From positions 1 to 64,000 of the forward strand of contig NZ_JALDYX010000015.1 in assembly GCF_024267675.1 (NCBI RefSeq): DNA of 64,000 nucleotides, in the 5' to 3' direction. This document shows, piece after piece, positions 26,212 through 34,926 of the stretch (within the stretch, counting starts at the first letter, position 1; each line of letters starts with the position of its first letter). Below the pieces are notes generated by a model, which was given only the letters and a program-made list of their open reading frames with translations, was not told the DNA's origin and searched no databases. A program made the position numbers and the translations under genes. This DNA is from Marinobacterium sedimentorum (GTDB lineage Bacteria; Pseudomonadota; Gammaproteobacteria; Pseudomonadales; Balneatricaceae).

Positions 26212-26945
26212 CAGGGGCTTCCACTGGCATCGGCGCTGCGCTGGCGCTGGAACTGGCTCGCGGGGGCTGTACCGTTGCCATCAGCGCCCGTGGTACCGCA
26301 GCGCTGGAGGATCTGGCGCACCAGGCTAAGGGGCTTGCGGGCGAGCTCTGGCCCTATCCGCTGGATGTCACCGATGCCGCCGCCTGTGTGGCAACCCTGG
26401 AGCAGATTGAAGCCGAGCGCGGCGCTGTTACTTTGGCGGTGCTGAATGCCGGCAGCCACCGCGCTCTGACGCTGAATGAGTTCGAGGTGGCGGCGTTCGA
26501 ATCCCTTATGCGGCTAAATTACATGGGCGTGGTAAATGTTGCCCTACCCCTGCTTGAGCGCATGCGCAGGCGCCGGTCGGGTCAGATGGCGATTACCGCG
26601 TCGCTCGCGGGTTACCGCGGCCTGCCCACGGCCAGTGCCTATGGCGCCAGCAAGGCCGCGCTGATTAATTTTGCCGAGGCGCTGGAGTTTGATCTCAAGG
26701 GTACGGGCATTGCGCTGAGCCTGATAAACCCGGGTTTCGTGCGCACCCCCCTGACCGATCGCAATACCTTTCCCATGCCGTTTCTGCTGGAGCCCGACGA
26801 TGCGGCGCAGCGCATTATCCGGGGGTTGAGGCAGCGCCGTTTCGAGATTGCCTTTCCATGGCGATTTGTATTCGCTCTCAAGCTGTTTCGTCTGCTGCCA
26901 TACTGGCTTTATTTTCCGCTCGTGCGCAGGATTACCCGTTCATGA
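26178..26945 (+). CDS. Short-chain dehydrogenase/reductase
   Basis: 255 residues of classical SDR type. The cofactor loop TGASTGIG is at 12-19, NAG follows strand 4, and the active site has Ser in ITASLAG and YGASK with Tyr155 and Lys159. An Arg-rich, hydrophobic C terminus (FALKLFRLLPYWLYFPLVRR) may associate with the membrane. It lies between DUF6134 and the NTF2-like protein with overlaps at both ends, an arrangement seen beside cfa/phrB/ChrR clusters in marine gammaproteobacteria. The substrate is unknown. Confidence 0.88.
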   Translation: MSKTDWSVVWITGASTGIGAALALELARGGCTVAISARGTAALEDLAHQAKGLAGELWPYPLDVTDAAACVATLEQIEAERGAVTLAVLNAGSHRALTLNEFEVAAFESLMRLNYMGVVNVALPLLERMRRRRSGQMAITASLAGYRGLPTASAYGASKAALINFAEALEFDLKGTGIALSLINPGFVRTPLTDRNTFPMPFLLEPDDAAQRIIRGLRQRRFEIAFPWRFVFALKLFRLLPYWLYFPLVRRITRS

Positions 26946-27379
26946 CCGCATATCAAACCTGCGCCCGCTACGTGGCGCTGTTCGAAACCCTGACGCCACA
27001 GAACATTGCACAACTGGAGCCATTGCTCAGTGAGCAGGTGCGCTTCAGGGATCCCTTCAATGATGTGTGCGGCTTTGCCGCAGTGCAGCGGCTGCTGGAA
27101 GACATGTTTGAACGTACCCGCGACCCGCGCTTTGAGGTCAGCCACTGGAGCCTGGATGGTGAATGTGGCTATGTCCTCTGGACCTTCACTGCCTTCCTGC
27201 CGGTGCTCGGTTCCTGGCAGGTAGAGGGTGTCTCGCGCCTGACCTTTGATGACCAGGGACGCATCGCCAGCCATGTTGATTACTGGGATGCCGGCGGTCT
27301 GTATGAAAAAGTGCCGTTGCTTGGTCGGGTGATACGCCTGATCCGGCGACGTCTGGGCAGGGTCCAGCAGGCGGCCTGA
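26942..27379 (+). CDS. NTF2/SnoaL-like protein
   Basis: 145 residues from ATG 26942, which overlaps the SDR stop as ATGA. It has the cone-shaped NTF2-like pattern: a helical N terminus (YVALFETLTPQNIAQLEPLL), VRFRDPFNDVCGFAAVQRLLEDMF, then strands with YVLWTFTAF and GVSRLTFDDQGRIASHVDYWD. Similar proteins are the usual companion of the SDR in ChrR-linked stress clusters. An enzymatic role is possible but no catalytic set can be named. The Arg-rich C-terminal tail (RLIRRRLGR) is unusual. Confidence 0.82.
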   Translation: MTAYQTCARYVALFETLTPQNIAQLEPLLSEQVRFRDPFNDVCGFAAVQRLLEDMFERTRDPRFEVSHWSLDGECGYVLWTFTAFLPVLGSWQVEGVSRLTFDDQGRIASHVDYWDAGGLYEKVPLLGRVIRLIRRRLGRVQQAA

Positions 27380-27525
27380 TACCCCTGATTCGCGTTCTGG
27401 GCGTCGGCACCCTATGGTTGTAGCAGCGGTCAGGGATTGTGCCGTAAATCCAGGTACGCATCCAACCTGCGTCACGGGATTTCACGCAACGGGGCTTTTA
27501 CAGCAGCAGTACGCGGGACACAGCC

Positions 27526-29394
27526 ATGGCGCTGACGAATTTGCTGGCTGCCCATCAGATTGCACTCGATCTGGCGGGCAGCAGCAAGCGAGACATACTG
27601 GAACAGTTGGTGGATCTGCTGGACCGGGCCGGCAAACTGACGGATCGGGACGCCTTTCTCCAGGCCATACTGGCACGTGAAGACACCGGCAGCACCGGGC
27701 TGGAGCAGGGCGTCGCCGTACCCCATGCCCGTTCGGACAGCGTGCGCGAGGCGGCCATCGCCTTTGCCATAGTGCCCCGCGGAATCGAGTTTGCCGCGCT
27801 CGATGGTCAGCCGTCGAAGTTCTTTCTGATGATTGCCGAACCCGCCCAGGCGGACAGTCAGCATCTCGAGATCCTGGCCGCGGCGTCCTGCCACCTGATC
27901 GATCCGGTCTTTCGCGAACGCCTGCTGCACGCCCGGTCAGCGCAGGAAGTACTGCAGCAGTTTGCCGAAGCGGAAGGTGTGGTCATACCGGTTGAGCCGA
28001 GTGAGGCTGAAGCGCACCTGGTTGCGGTCACGTCCTGCCCGGCTGGCATCGCACATACCTACATGGCCGCCGAGCGACTGCACGAGGCGGCGCGGGCACT
28101 GCACATGGACCTGAAGGTCGAAACCCATGGCGCGGCGGGTGTCCGGACGCCGCTGACGGCGGCCGATATTCAGCAGGCCGACGCGGTCATACTGGCCGTC
28201 AATCGCAACATCGATCACCACCGATTTCTTGGAAAGCGGGTACTGCAGGTGCCCGTGACCGATGCTATCCGTCATCCGCGACGTCTGTTGCTGCGGGCGC
28301 TGCAATTGCCGCAGCCGGCGCATCATATGACCAAACAGCTTGTCGCCCAAGGGCCGAAAGAGGGCGGCTGGTCGGGCTTGTACCGCCATCTGATGACCGG
28401 TGTGTCCAGTATGCTGCCGTTTGTCGTCGGCGGCGGCATCCTCATTACGCTGTCTCTTCTGTTCGGTGTCGATGCTGCCGATCCGGCTTCGCCAAGTTAC
28501 CATCCGCTGGCAAAACTGCTGCTCGACCTGGGAGGGCCGCAGGGCGCCTTTGGCCTGATGGTGCCGATACTGGCGGGCTTTATCGGGCGCAGTATCGCCG
28601 ACCGGCCCGGGCTGATGCCGGCGATGGTCGGTGGCCTGATCGCCACCCAGGCCGGTGCCGGCTTTATCGGCGGCATGCTGGCGGGCCTCATTGGCGGCTA
28701 CACAGTGCTGTTTCTGATGTGGCTGTGTCGCCCGCTGCCAGAAGCCCTGGATGCGATCAGAACGGTGCTGATCTACCCGGTGGCAGGCCTGCTGCTGTGC
28801 GGGGGCCTGATGTACTGGCTGGTCGAGCCCTTGGTCGCCGTCAATGTGGTGCTTGTGCACTGGCTCAATGGACTTGGCATTAGCAACCGCATTCTACTGG
28901 GCGCTCTGCTGGCCGGGCTGATGGCGGTGGATATGGGGGGGCCGGTCAACAAGGCGGCCTATACCTTTGGCATTGCCGCCATCGAAGCGGGCAATTACCT
29001 GCCCCAGGCTGCTGTCATGGCGGGCGGCATGGTACCGCCGCTGGGCCTGGGCATCGCGACCTGGCTGTTTGCCGGCTGTTTTACCGAGCTTGAGCGTCAC
29101 TCGGGACGCGCCTGTCTGGTGATGGGGGCGTCCTTTATTACCGAGGGCGCTCTTCCCTATGCGGCAGCGGACCCGCTACGGGTGATTCCGGCCTGTGTCC
29201 TGGGTGCCATGGTGGCCGGCGGTCTGTCGATGGCCTTTGGCTGCGAACTGCTGGCGCCCCACGGCGGTATTTTCGTCATTCCGCTGGTGCATCACTGGCC
29301 AGGGTACATTGTTGCAATAGTCGCGGGCTCGCTGGTCACGGCCCTGCTGGTCGGACTGCTGAAAAACCTCAAGCGGGCGGACGCAGCCCACTGA
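27526..29394 (+). CDS. Fructose-type PTS permease, IIABC fusion
   Basis: 622 residues. The IIA domain (1-150) carries the phosphorylated His67 in GVAVPHAR. The IIB domain (about 163-265) has Cys171 in VTSCPAGIAHTYMAAE. The IIC part (about 285-615) has some nine membrane segments with SSMLPFVVGGG, DMGGPVNKAAYTF and FITEGALPYAAADP. It would phosphorylate and import fructose or a related sugar, using phosphate from HPr. No EI-HPr (fruB) or 1-phosphofructokinase (fruK) gene is in the window, so these must be elsewhere. It is 146 bp after the NTF2-like gene and convergent with the MFS gene. Confidence 0.9.
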   Translation: MALTNLLAAHQIALDLAGSSKRDILEQLVDLLDRAGKLTDRDAFLQAILAREDTGSTGLEQGVAVPHARSDSVREAAIAFAIVPRGIEFAALDGQPSKFFLMIAEPAQADSQHLEILAAASCHLIDPVFRERLLHARSAQEVLQQFAEAEGVVIPVEPSEAEAHLVAVTSCPAGIAHTYMAAERLHEAARALHMDLKVETHGAAGVRTPLTAADIQQADAVILAVNRNIDHHRFLGKRVLQVPVTDAIRHPRRLLLRALQLPQPAHHMTKQLVAQGPKEGGWSGLYRHLMTGVSSMLPFVVGGGILITLSLLFGVDAADPASPSYHPLAKLLLDLGGPQGAFGLMVPILAGFIGRSIADRPGLMPAMVGGLIATQAGAGFIGGMLAGLIGGYTVLFLMWLCRPLPEALDAIRTVLIYPVAGLLLCGGLMYWLVEPLVAVNVVLVHWLNGLGISNRILLGALLAGLMAVDMGGPVNKAAYTFGIAAIEAGNYLPQAAVMAGGMVPPLGLGIATWLFAGCFTELERHSGRACLVMGASFITEGALPYAAADPLRVIPACVLGAMVAGGLSMAFGCELLAPHGGIFVIPLVHHWPGYIVAIVAGSLVTALLVGLLKNLKRADAAH

Positions 29395-29436
29395 CGCACA
29401 CCCGTGGCCTGGTGGTCAGCGCAGCCGTCGGCTCCG

Positions 29437-30768
29437 TCATTCGGTATGTCCGTCATGGCGCCTGGCCAGTCGGCGCTGGATAGCGCGGTGATGCCCGGGC
29501 CGCAGGGGGAAATTCCATAACAGCACAATGGCTGCACCCTTGCACAGGCAGGGCACGACGGCGTAGACCAGTGCCAGCAGCCACAATGATTGCGTTTTGG
29601 GCGCCGCAACATCGAAGCCACCTGCGCCGAGCAGCAGGAAGGCGCTGCCGGCCGAGAGTCCGAGAGCCAGTTTGGTGGCCATATTCCAGCAGGCGAAGAG
29701 GCTGGCATTGCGTTCGGCACCAAAGCGATAGCGATCCCAGTCCGCCACTTCAGCCTGGATCACGTGGGGCAGCGTCAGGTCGGCGCCCAGAGCTGCGCCG
29801 GTAATCAGGCAGATCGGCATGAACCAGAGTGCCGTGTCGGCATTCAGCAGCGGGGCAAAAGCAAAGGCCAGAATGGCCGCCAGCATGGCCAGACACCAGA
29901 GCCGTGCGCGTGGCACAAGGCGGCTCAGACCCTGCCACAGGGGCAGTGACAGTATGGCTGCGATAAAGTACAGCAGGATATAAAGCGCCCGGGCCTGGTC
30001 GCCGCCCCCCAGGTAAGACGATACGAACAGGGGAAACAGAATGGCGGCAAAGCCATTGCCCAGGCCATTGATGAACCAGCCCAGCAGCAGGCGAAGCGCC
30101 AGGCGGTTGTCGAGAAACAGCAGTTCGGGCCTGGCTGAGTGGCCAGCCGTCGGCGGCGGGGCCGGGGGCTGGGGCAGGCCGCGCAGTGCTTGCAGCGCGG
30201 CGAACCCGGCCGCCATGGCGAGTATTACCAGGGCATTGAGTGATTGCTGCACGCCAAGGCCCGCCAGTCCCAGCAGGGCAGGCAGAGCGGCGGAGAGTAC
30301 CAGCCCACCCAGGGCCAGGGCCTCCCGGTAGCCGGTGGCGCGGTTGCGCTCCAGGCTGTCGGGGTGCAGGCGCGGCAGCCAGGCCAGGTACGGGATCTGA
30401 ATCAGCGTCCAGCCGGCGTAGAACAGCAGCAGTGCGGTGAGCAGGCTCAGGGCGGCGCTGGGTGTTATCGGATTGACCAGAAGCAGCAGTGCTGGCGTGC
30501 AGATGAGTCCGCCTGTCAGTGTCAGGGTGGTTAGCGGCACCTTGGGATGGCGGTCCATAAAGAGCCCGACCAGCGGATCGGTGATGACGTCGAACAGCCG
30601 CGTCAGCAGCAGGATCAGTCCGATCTGCGTCAGTCCCAGGCCCCGCTGTTCGGCGTACCAGGTAGGCAGGAGCACATAGACGGCGACCGTTGGCAGCGCC
30701 AGTGGCAAGCCCAGCGCGCCATAGCGCCAGAGAGTCTCCTGTGTCAGCGCTGGCGGGCGTTCCACCAC
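29437..30768 (-). CDS. MFS transporter, GPH/melibiose-like type
   Basis: 443 residues with about twelve membrane segments. LTRLFDVITDPLVGLFMDR near residue 55 and RNRATGYREALALGG near 145 are the loop signatures of the glycoside-pentoside-hexuronide-like MFS group often found in cfa/DUF1365 clusters. A GADLTLPHVIQAEVADWDR loop lies in the C-terminal half. It is the last gene of the four-gene minus-strand operon that begins with the FAD protein, only 5 bases after cfa. The substrate is unknown; membrane lipid or peptide cargo is only a guess. Confidence 0.85.
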   Translation of the reverse strand: MVERPPALTQETLWRYGALGLPLALPTVAVYVLLPTWYAEQRGLGLTQIGLILLLTRLFDVITDPLVGLFMDRHPKVPLTTLTLTGGLICTPALLLLVNPITPSAALSLLTALLLFYAGWTLIQIPYLAWLPRLHPDSLERNRATGYREALALGGLVLSAALPALLGLAGLGVQQSLNALVILAMAAGFAALQALRGLPQPPAPPPTAGHSARPELLFLDNRLALRLLLGWFINGLGNGFAAILFPLFVSSYLGGGDQARALYILLYFIAAILSLPLWQGLSRLVPRARLWCLAMLAAILAFAFAPLLNADTALWFMPICLITGAALGADLTLPHVIQAEVADWDRYRFGAERNASLFACWNMATKLALGLSAGSAFLLLGAGGFDVAAPKTQSLWLLALVYAVVPCLCKGAAIVLLWNFPLRPGHHRAIQRRLARRHDGHTE

Positions 30769-30773
30769 AGCGC

Positions 30774-32021
30774 CTAGTCGGCGCGAATCAGGTAGAAGCC
30801 GACATCAATGGCACCGTGGCGAAAGCCGCCGTCGCAGTAACCCAGGTAATAAAGCCACATGCGTTTGAAGCGCTCATCGAATCCCTGCGCCGAAATCTGG
30901 GGCCACCGCTGCAAAAAGGCATCGCGCCAGAGCCTGAGCGTCAGGGCATAGTCGGCGCCGAACTGTTCCTGGTGCATCAGCTCGAGCCCGGCGTGAGTGA
31001 TTTCCTGCTGCAGGCGGGCACGGCTGGGCAGCATGCCTCCTGGGAAGATATAGCGCTGGATAAAGTCGGCACTGCGTCGGTATTCATCAAAACGATCATC
31101 CTCGATACTGATGATCTGCAGCAGCGCCAGGCCACCCGGTTTGAGACAGCGTTTGATCTGGGCGAAATATTCGGGCCAGTTTTCCTCACCCACGGCCTCG
31201 AACATTTCTATGGAGGCAATCCGATCGACCCGGGTATCGAGGTCGCGATAATCGGTCAGCGAGAAGTTGCACTGTGACTCCAGTCCCCGTTTGGCGATGC
31301 GCTCCCGGGACCAGGCCAGCTGTTCCCGGGACAGGGTAATACCACTGACCTGGCTGCCATACTCCGTGGCTGCAGTTTCGGCAAAGCCGCCCCAGCCGCA
31401 GCCGATTTCCAATACCTGCTGGCCGGGCTCGAGCTGGAGCAGGTCACAGATACGCCGGTACTTGTTTTGCTGGGCCTGCTCCAGGCTCTGTTGCGGATCG
31501 GCAAAGAGGGCTGAGGAGTAGGTCATGCCGGGGTCGAGCCAGAGCCGATAGAAATCGTTGCCCAGATCGTAGTGATAGGCAATGTTGCGCCGGCTGCCAC
31601 GGCGGCTGTTGCGCCGTGCCAGGTGCGACAGGCGGTTCAGCGCGGCGCTCAGGGCGAAACCCTGGTCAAGCCGACCAAAGTTGGCCTCATTGCCCAGTGC
31701 CCAGAGTATCAGGGCGCTGATGTCCGGACTGTCCCATTCGCCTGCCATATAGCCTTGGGCCCAGCCGATCTGGCCGCCGAGCAGTAGTCGGCGCAGGGGG
31801 CGCAGGCTGTGCAGGCGAACCTCGGCTCGCACCCGGGGATTGTTCTGGTTGCCAACCCGAATCCACTGACCGTCGGGCAGCACCAGGTCCAGATGGCCAA
31901 ACTCCATGCGGGCCAGCCAGCGGGCCAGAATGCGCACGCACAGCCGATTAAACCAGCCGGTCTTGACGGAATCGGCCAGGTGGGGCAGTTCAGTCGCAAG
32001 GCGGAACTCAGTGGGTTTCAT
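30774..32021 (-). CDS. cfa: Cyclopropane-fatty-acyl-phospholipid synthase
   Basis: 415 residues from ATG 32021, preceded by GGAGAA 8 bases upstream; an in-frame ATG at 32042 is possible. The SAM-binding motif is VLEIGCGWGGFAE, and the family features ITLSREQLAWSRER, RIASIEMFEAVGEENW and FIQRYIFPGGMLPS are present. It methylenates unsaturated acyl chains of phospholipids using SAM. The start overlaps the DUF1365 stop. Its place in an RpoE/ChrR-controlled operon fits a role in membrane protection against singlet oxygen. Confidence 0.94.
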   Translation of the reverse strand: MKPTEFRLATELPHLADSVKTGWFNRLCVRILARWLARMEFGHLDLVLPDGQWIRVGNQNNPRVRAEVRLHSLRPLRRLLLGGQIGWAQGYMAGEWDSPDISALILWALGNEANFGRLDQGFALSAALNRLSHLARRNSRRGSRRNIAYHYDLGNDFYRLWLDPGMTYSSALFADPQQSLEQAQQNKYRRICDLLQLEPGQQVLEIGCGWGGFAETAATEYGSQVSGITLSREQLAWSRERIAKRGLESQCNFSLTDYRDLDTRVDRIASIEMFEAVGEENWPEYFAQIKRCLKPGGLALLQIISIEDDRFDEYRRSADFIQRYIFPGGMLPSRARLQQEITHAGLELMHQEQFGADYALTLRLWRDAFLQRWPQISAQGFDERFKRMWLYYLGYCDGGFRHGAIDVGFYLIRAD

Positions 32022-32844
32022 GGGCGTTTTCTCCATCATCACGCTTTTTTATACCGGTGGCTGCGGTCTGCGCAGCGGCGCTCTCCGGCACGCAGGCCAG
32101 CGTCAGTGTATGGGCGGGGGGCGCAGGTTTGGGCTCAATGCGCAGGCCCTTGCACCACAGGCGCAGCGCTTCCCAGTGGATGCCGGCGACGACTTTCAGC
32201 GTCATCAGTGGGTAGCGCAGACAGGCGTGCAGCAGGGTGCGGTCACTCAGGGGGCGGCGTGTACCGCTGAAGCTGGCGCGAAACATCAGCGCATCGGCAT
32301 GACGTTGTTCGATATGCACGCCGATGCGCCTGTCGGGCGCTTGCATCCAGAAGCGGTAGCGGCAGTCCAGCGGCATGAACGGCGACACATAGAAGCACTT
32401 GTCGACCTCGTGCATTAGCTGGTTGCTGTTGCTGGCGGGCAGCAGGTAGCTGTGGCGCTCGCCAAAGGTATTGCTGACCTCGTACAGAATGGCCTTGAGG
32501 TTGGCCTGGCTGTCGTAGCAGTAATAGACACTCAGAGGATTGAACACGAAGCCCAGAATGCGCGGATAACACAGCAGCAGGATTTTACCGTCGCCCAGGT
32601 GAATGCCCTGGTGCGCCAGCTGCTGCTGTATCTGCGTTTTCAGACCCGTGGCTGTGCCGTTGCCGTGATCGCGGTCGTAAAAGGCGTAGAGGTTAAAGCG
32701 ATTGTGGGAGAACAGGCGCAGCTGTAACGCGTCAACCTGGTCCAGATCCAGCAGCAGCGCCATCACGCCATAGCGAAACCGGTGCACGCGCGGCAGCAGG
32801 CGGTGATGCACGACATGACCGAAATAGAGTGCCGACAGGCTCAT
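32008..32844 (-). CDS. DUF1365 family protein
   Basis: 278 residues. It starts SALYFGHVVHHRLLPRVHRFRYGVMALLLDLD and has the family hallmark RILGFVFNPLSVYYCYD, followed by NTFGERHSYLL and KCFYVSPFMPLDCRYRF. The biochemical role is not established; the gene is almost always between an amine-oxidase-like FAD protein and a cyclopropane-type fatty acid synthase, as here, so it likely acts on the same lipids. The start overlaps the FAD gene stop (ATGA at 32841-32844). Confidence 0.9.
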   Translation of the reverse strand: MSLSALYFGHVVHHRLLPRVHRFRYGVMALLLDLDQVDALQLRLFSHNRFNLYAFYDRDHGNGTATGLKTQIQQQLAHQGIHLGDGKILLLCYPRILGFVFNPLSVYYCYDSQANLKAILYEVSNTFGERHSYLLPASNSNQLMHEVDKCFYVSPFMPLDCRYRFWMQAPDRRIGVHIEQRHADALMFRASFSGTRRPLSDRTLLHACLRYPLMTLKVVAGIHWEALRLWCKGLRIEPKPAPPAHTLTLACVPESAAAQTAATGIKKRDDGENAHETH

Positions 32845-34196
32845 GCAGACAGACCCCGACGGGCTTCTCGGTTCACGTGGATACGGTGATTGGGCGTATC
32901 CAGTGTCCAGGGGCGCGGACGTCCGCCCAGTTCTTCTGCCACGGCGAGGCCTGCCTGCAGGCCGTCTTCATGGAAACCGTAGCCAAAATAGGCGCCGCAA
33001 AACCAGGTGTTTTGCTGGCCCTGCAGATTCCACAGCTGTTTTTGCGCAGCCAGGGCTGCGAGCGAAAAGGTGGGATGGTCGTACAGGAAGCTGCGGTGCA
33101 CGGTGCCGGGCTCGGGTTCGCGCAGCGGGTTCAGCGTCACGTACAGCGGCAAGGCATCGGGCAGGTGCTGCAGCCTGTTCATCCAGTAGCTGACGGAGAC
33201 TTCCCGCTGGCCGTTGTGCTGCTGTGCCGCCAGATAATTCCAGCTGGCCCAGGCGGCCTTGCTGCGGGGCATCAGGCTGGAGTCTGAGTGCAGTACGGCG
33301 CGGTTGCGCTGATAACTGAATGCCCCCAGCAGTTTCTGTTCCAGGTTGCTGGGTGCGTGCAGCAGCTGCAGCGCCTGGTTGGCATGACAGGCCAGGACGA
33401 CATGGTCGAAGGTTTCCCGTTCACCGTGCAGGAACTCCAGATTGATCTGACCTTCGCTGCGAACAATGCGGCGGATATGGCTGTTCAGACGCACCTCGCC
33501 GCGTCGGCGCAGGCCGGCTTCGATCCTGCTCACGTAGCTGCGACTGCCGCCCTTGACGGTGCGCCACTGGGGGCGGTTACTGAGCTGAACCAGGCCATGG
33601 TTCTGACAAAAGTGCAGGAAGGCCAGCGCCGGGTATTCCAGCATCAGGTCCACCGGGGTCGACCAGATGGCCGCCCCCATGGGCAGCAGGTGATCCTGAA
33701 TAAAGGCTTTGCCATAGCCCTCGCGCTGCAGCAGTTCGCCCAGGGTCAGGCTGGCGGTGTCCGGGTCTTCGCAGTAGTGGGGGGCTTCGCGGTAGAAGCG
33801 CGACAGATCCAGCAGCATGGACCAGAAGCGCGGGCGCGCCAGATTGCGTTTTTGCGCCAGCAGGCCCGGCAGACCGGTGCCGCTGTATTCGAGCCGGCCC
33901 TGATCCAGCGAGACCCCGAAGGACATGTCAGACTCGTGGCTTTGGACGCCCAGAATCTGGAAAAAGCGCACCAGATTGGGGTAGTTGACCGGGTTATAGA
34001 CGATAAAACCGGTATCCACGGCAACACTGATGGCGCCCTGGGTCACATCGACGGTATTGGAATGTCCGCCCAGTCGGTCATCCTTTTCGAACAGCGTTAC
34101 CTGGTGTTGCTGACTGAGCAGCCAGGCGCTGGAGAGCCCCGAAATGCCCGAGCCGATGACCGCGATCCTGAGGGGGCGTATAGCCTGAATGTTCAT
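32841..34196 (-). CDS. FAD-dependent amine-oxidase-like protein of the cfa cluster
   Basis: 451 residues from ATG 34196; the open frame extends to 34307, but that would run through the promoter. The N-terminal Rossmann fold is IAVIGSGISGLSSAWLL, with VTLFEKDDRLGGHSNTVD next. The end has WFCGAYFGYGFHEDGLQAGL, as in flavin amine oxidase or desaturase relatives. It is the first gene of an operon with DUF1365, cfa and an MFS gene, divergent from rpoE, with an RpoE-type promoter at 34228-34254. It probably modifies membrane lipid acyl chains (inference from context). Confidence 0.9.
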   Translation of the reverse strand: MNIQAIRPLRIAVIGSGISGLSSAWLLSQQHQVTLFEKDDRLGGHSNTVDVTQGAISVAVDTGFIVYNPVNYPNLVRFFQILGVQSHESDMSFGVSLDQGRLEYSGTGLPGLLAQKRNLARPRFWSMLLDLSRFYREAPHYCEDPDTASLTLGELLQREGYGKAFIQDHLLPMGAAIWSTPVDLMLEYPALAFLHFCQNHGLVQLSNRPQWRTVKGGSRSYVSRIEAGLRRRGEVRLNSHIRRIVRSEGQINLEFLHGERETFDHVVLACHANQALQLLHAPSNLEQKLLGAFSYQRNRAVLHSDSSLMPRSKAAWASWNYLAAQQHNGQREVSVSYWMNRLQHLPDALPLYVTLNPLREPEPGTVHRSFLYDHPTFSLAALAAQKQLWNLQGQQNTWFCGAYFGYGFHEDGLQAGLAVAEELGGRPRPWTLDTPNHRIHVNREARRGLSA

Positions 34197-34227
34197 GGCC
34201 TGTTCCTTTGCATCTTTGAGCTCCCTG

Positions 34228-34254
34228 TACGAAGATGGCCAGACATTCAGATCA
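34228..34254 (-). promoter_or_regulatory. RpoE(ChrR-type) promoter for the FAD-DUF1365-cfa-MFS operon
   Basis: Read on the minus strand, TGATCT (34254-34249) and CGTA (34231-34228) are 17 bases apart. This matches the TGATC...CGTA pattern of the ECF11/RpoE-ChrR group and mirrors the promoter of rpoE itself on the other strand. The -10 lies 32 bases before the ATG at 34196. Confidence 0.7.
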
Positions 34255-34288
34255 GCGGCAGTGGGGTTAAATTGTCTTTTTGTCGTAC

Positions 34289-34314
34289 TGATCCATCCAC
34301 GCCGCACCTACGTA
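34289..34314 (+). promoter_or_regulatory. Autoregulatory RpoE(ChrR-type) promoter of rpoE-chrR
   Basis: TGATCC at 34289-34294 and CGTA at 34311-34314 with a 16-base spacer match the -35 and -10 expected for this ECF group. The start codon of rpoE is about 40 bases downstream. Autoregulation is known for RpoE-ChrR in Rhodobacter. Confidence 0.75.
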
Positions 34315-34353
34315 TAGCAGGACAATGAACAAACAAAAACGTCCGGAGGCGAT

Positions 34354-34926
34354 GTGGCTGCAGTCATCTCTTTGTTCAAACAGGCTCCCCCTGTGAAAGA
34401 GGAGTGGAGCGCCTGCCTGGCGGCACTTGGCGAGTCGCGGAACAAGGCCGAGTATGGCCGGCTGTTCCAGTACTTTGCTCCGCGCGTCAAAGCCTACATC
34501 ATCCGTTTGGGCATGACGCCCGCCAATGCCGAGGAACTGGCGCAGGAAGCCCTGCTGTCGGTGTGGCGCAAGGCCCACATGTTCGACCCGGCCAAGGCGA
34601 ATGCCAGTACCTGGATTTTCCGCCTTGCGCGCAACCTGTGCATTGATCGTCTGCGCCGCGAGAAGATCCAGTTCTATGAACTGGATGCCGACGAGCCCGA
34701 TCCGGATGAACAGCATGCCGGTGAATCTGCGGTGCTGGCAACGCGCATGGCACAGGCCATTCGGACCTTGCCGGAGGCCCAGGCCCAGGTGCTGTATCTG
34801 TCCTATTACGAGGGGCGCAGTCATTCTGAAATTGCCCAGGCTATCGGGATTCCGCTGGGCAGTGTCAAAAGCCGGCTGCGCCTCGGGTTCGAAAAACTCA
34901 AACAGCTGTGGGGGGAGTCATCATGA
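34354..34926 (+). CDS. rpoE: ECF sigma factor RpoE, ChrR-associated (ECF11 type)
   Basis: 190 residues from GTG 34354 with CCGGAGG upstream. Region 2 is YGRLFQYFAPRVKAYIIRLG, then AEELAQEALLSVWRKAH and TWIFRLARNLCIDRLRRE. Region 4 is LPEAQAQVLYLSYYEGRSHSEIAQ and IPLGSVKSRLRLGFEKL. It directs transcription of photo-oxidative stress genes when released by ChrR. The stop overlaps the chrR start (ATGA), so the two are translationally coupled, as usual for sigma/anti-sigma pairs. Confidence 0.93.
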   Translation: MAAVISLFKQAPPVKEEWSACLAALGESRNKAEYGRLFQYFAPRVKAYIIRLGMTPANAEELAQEALLSVWRKAHMFDPAKANASTWIFRLARNLCIDRLRREKIQFYELDADEPDPDEQHAGESAVLATRMAQAIRTLPEAQAQVLYLSYYEGRSHSEIAQAIGIPLGSVKSRLRLGFEKLKQLWGESS

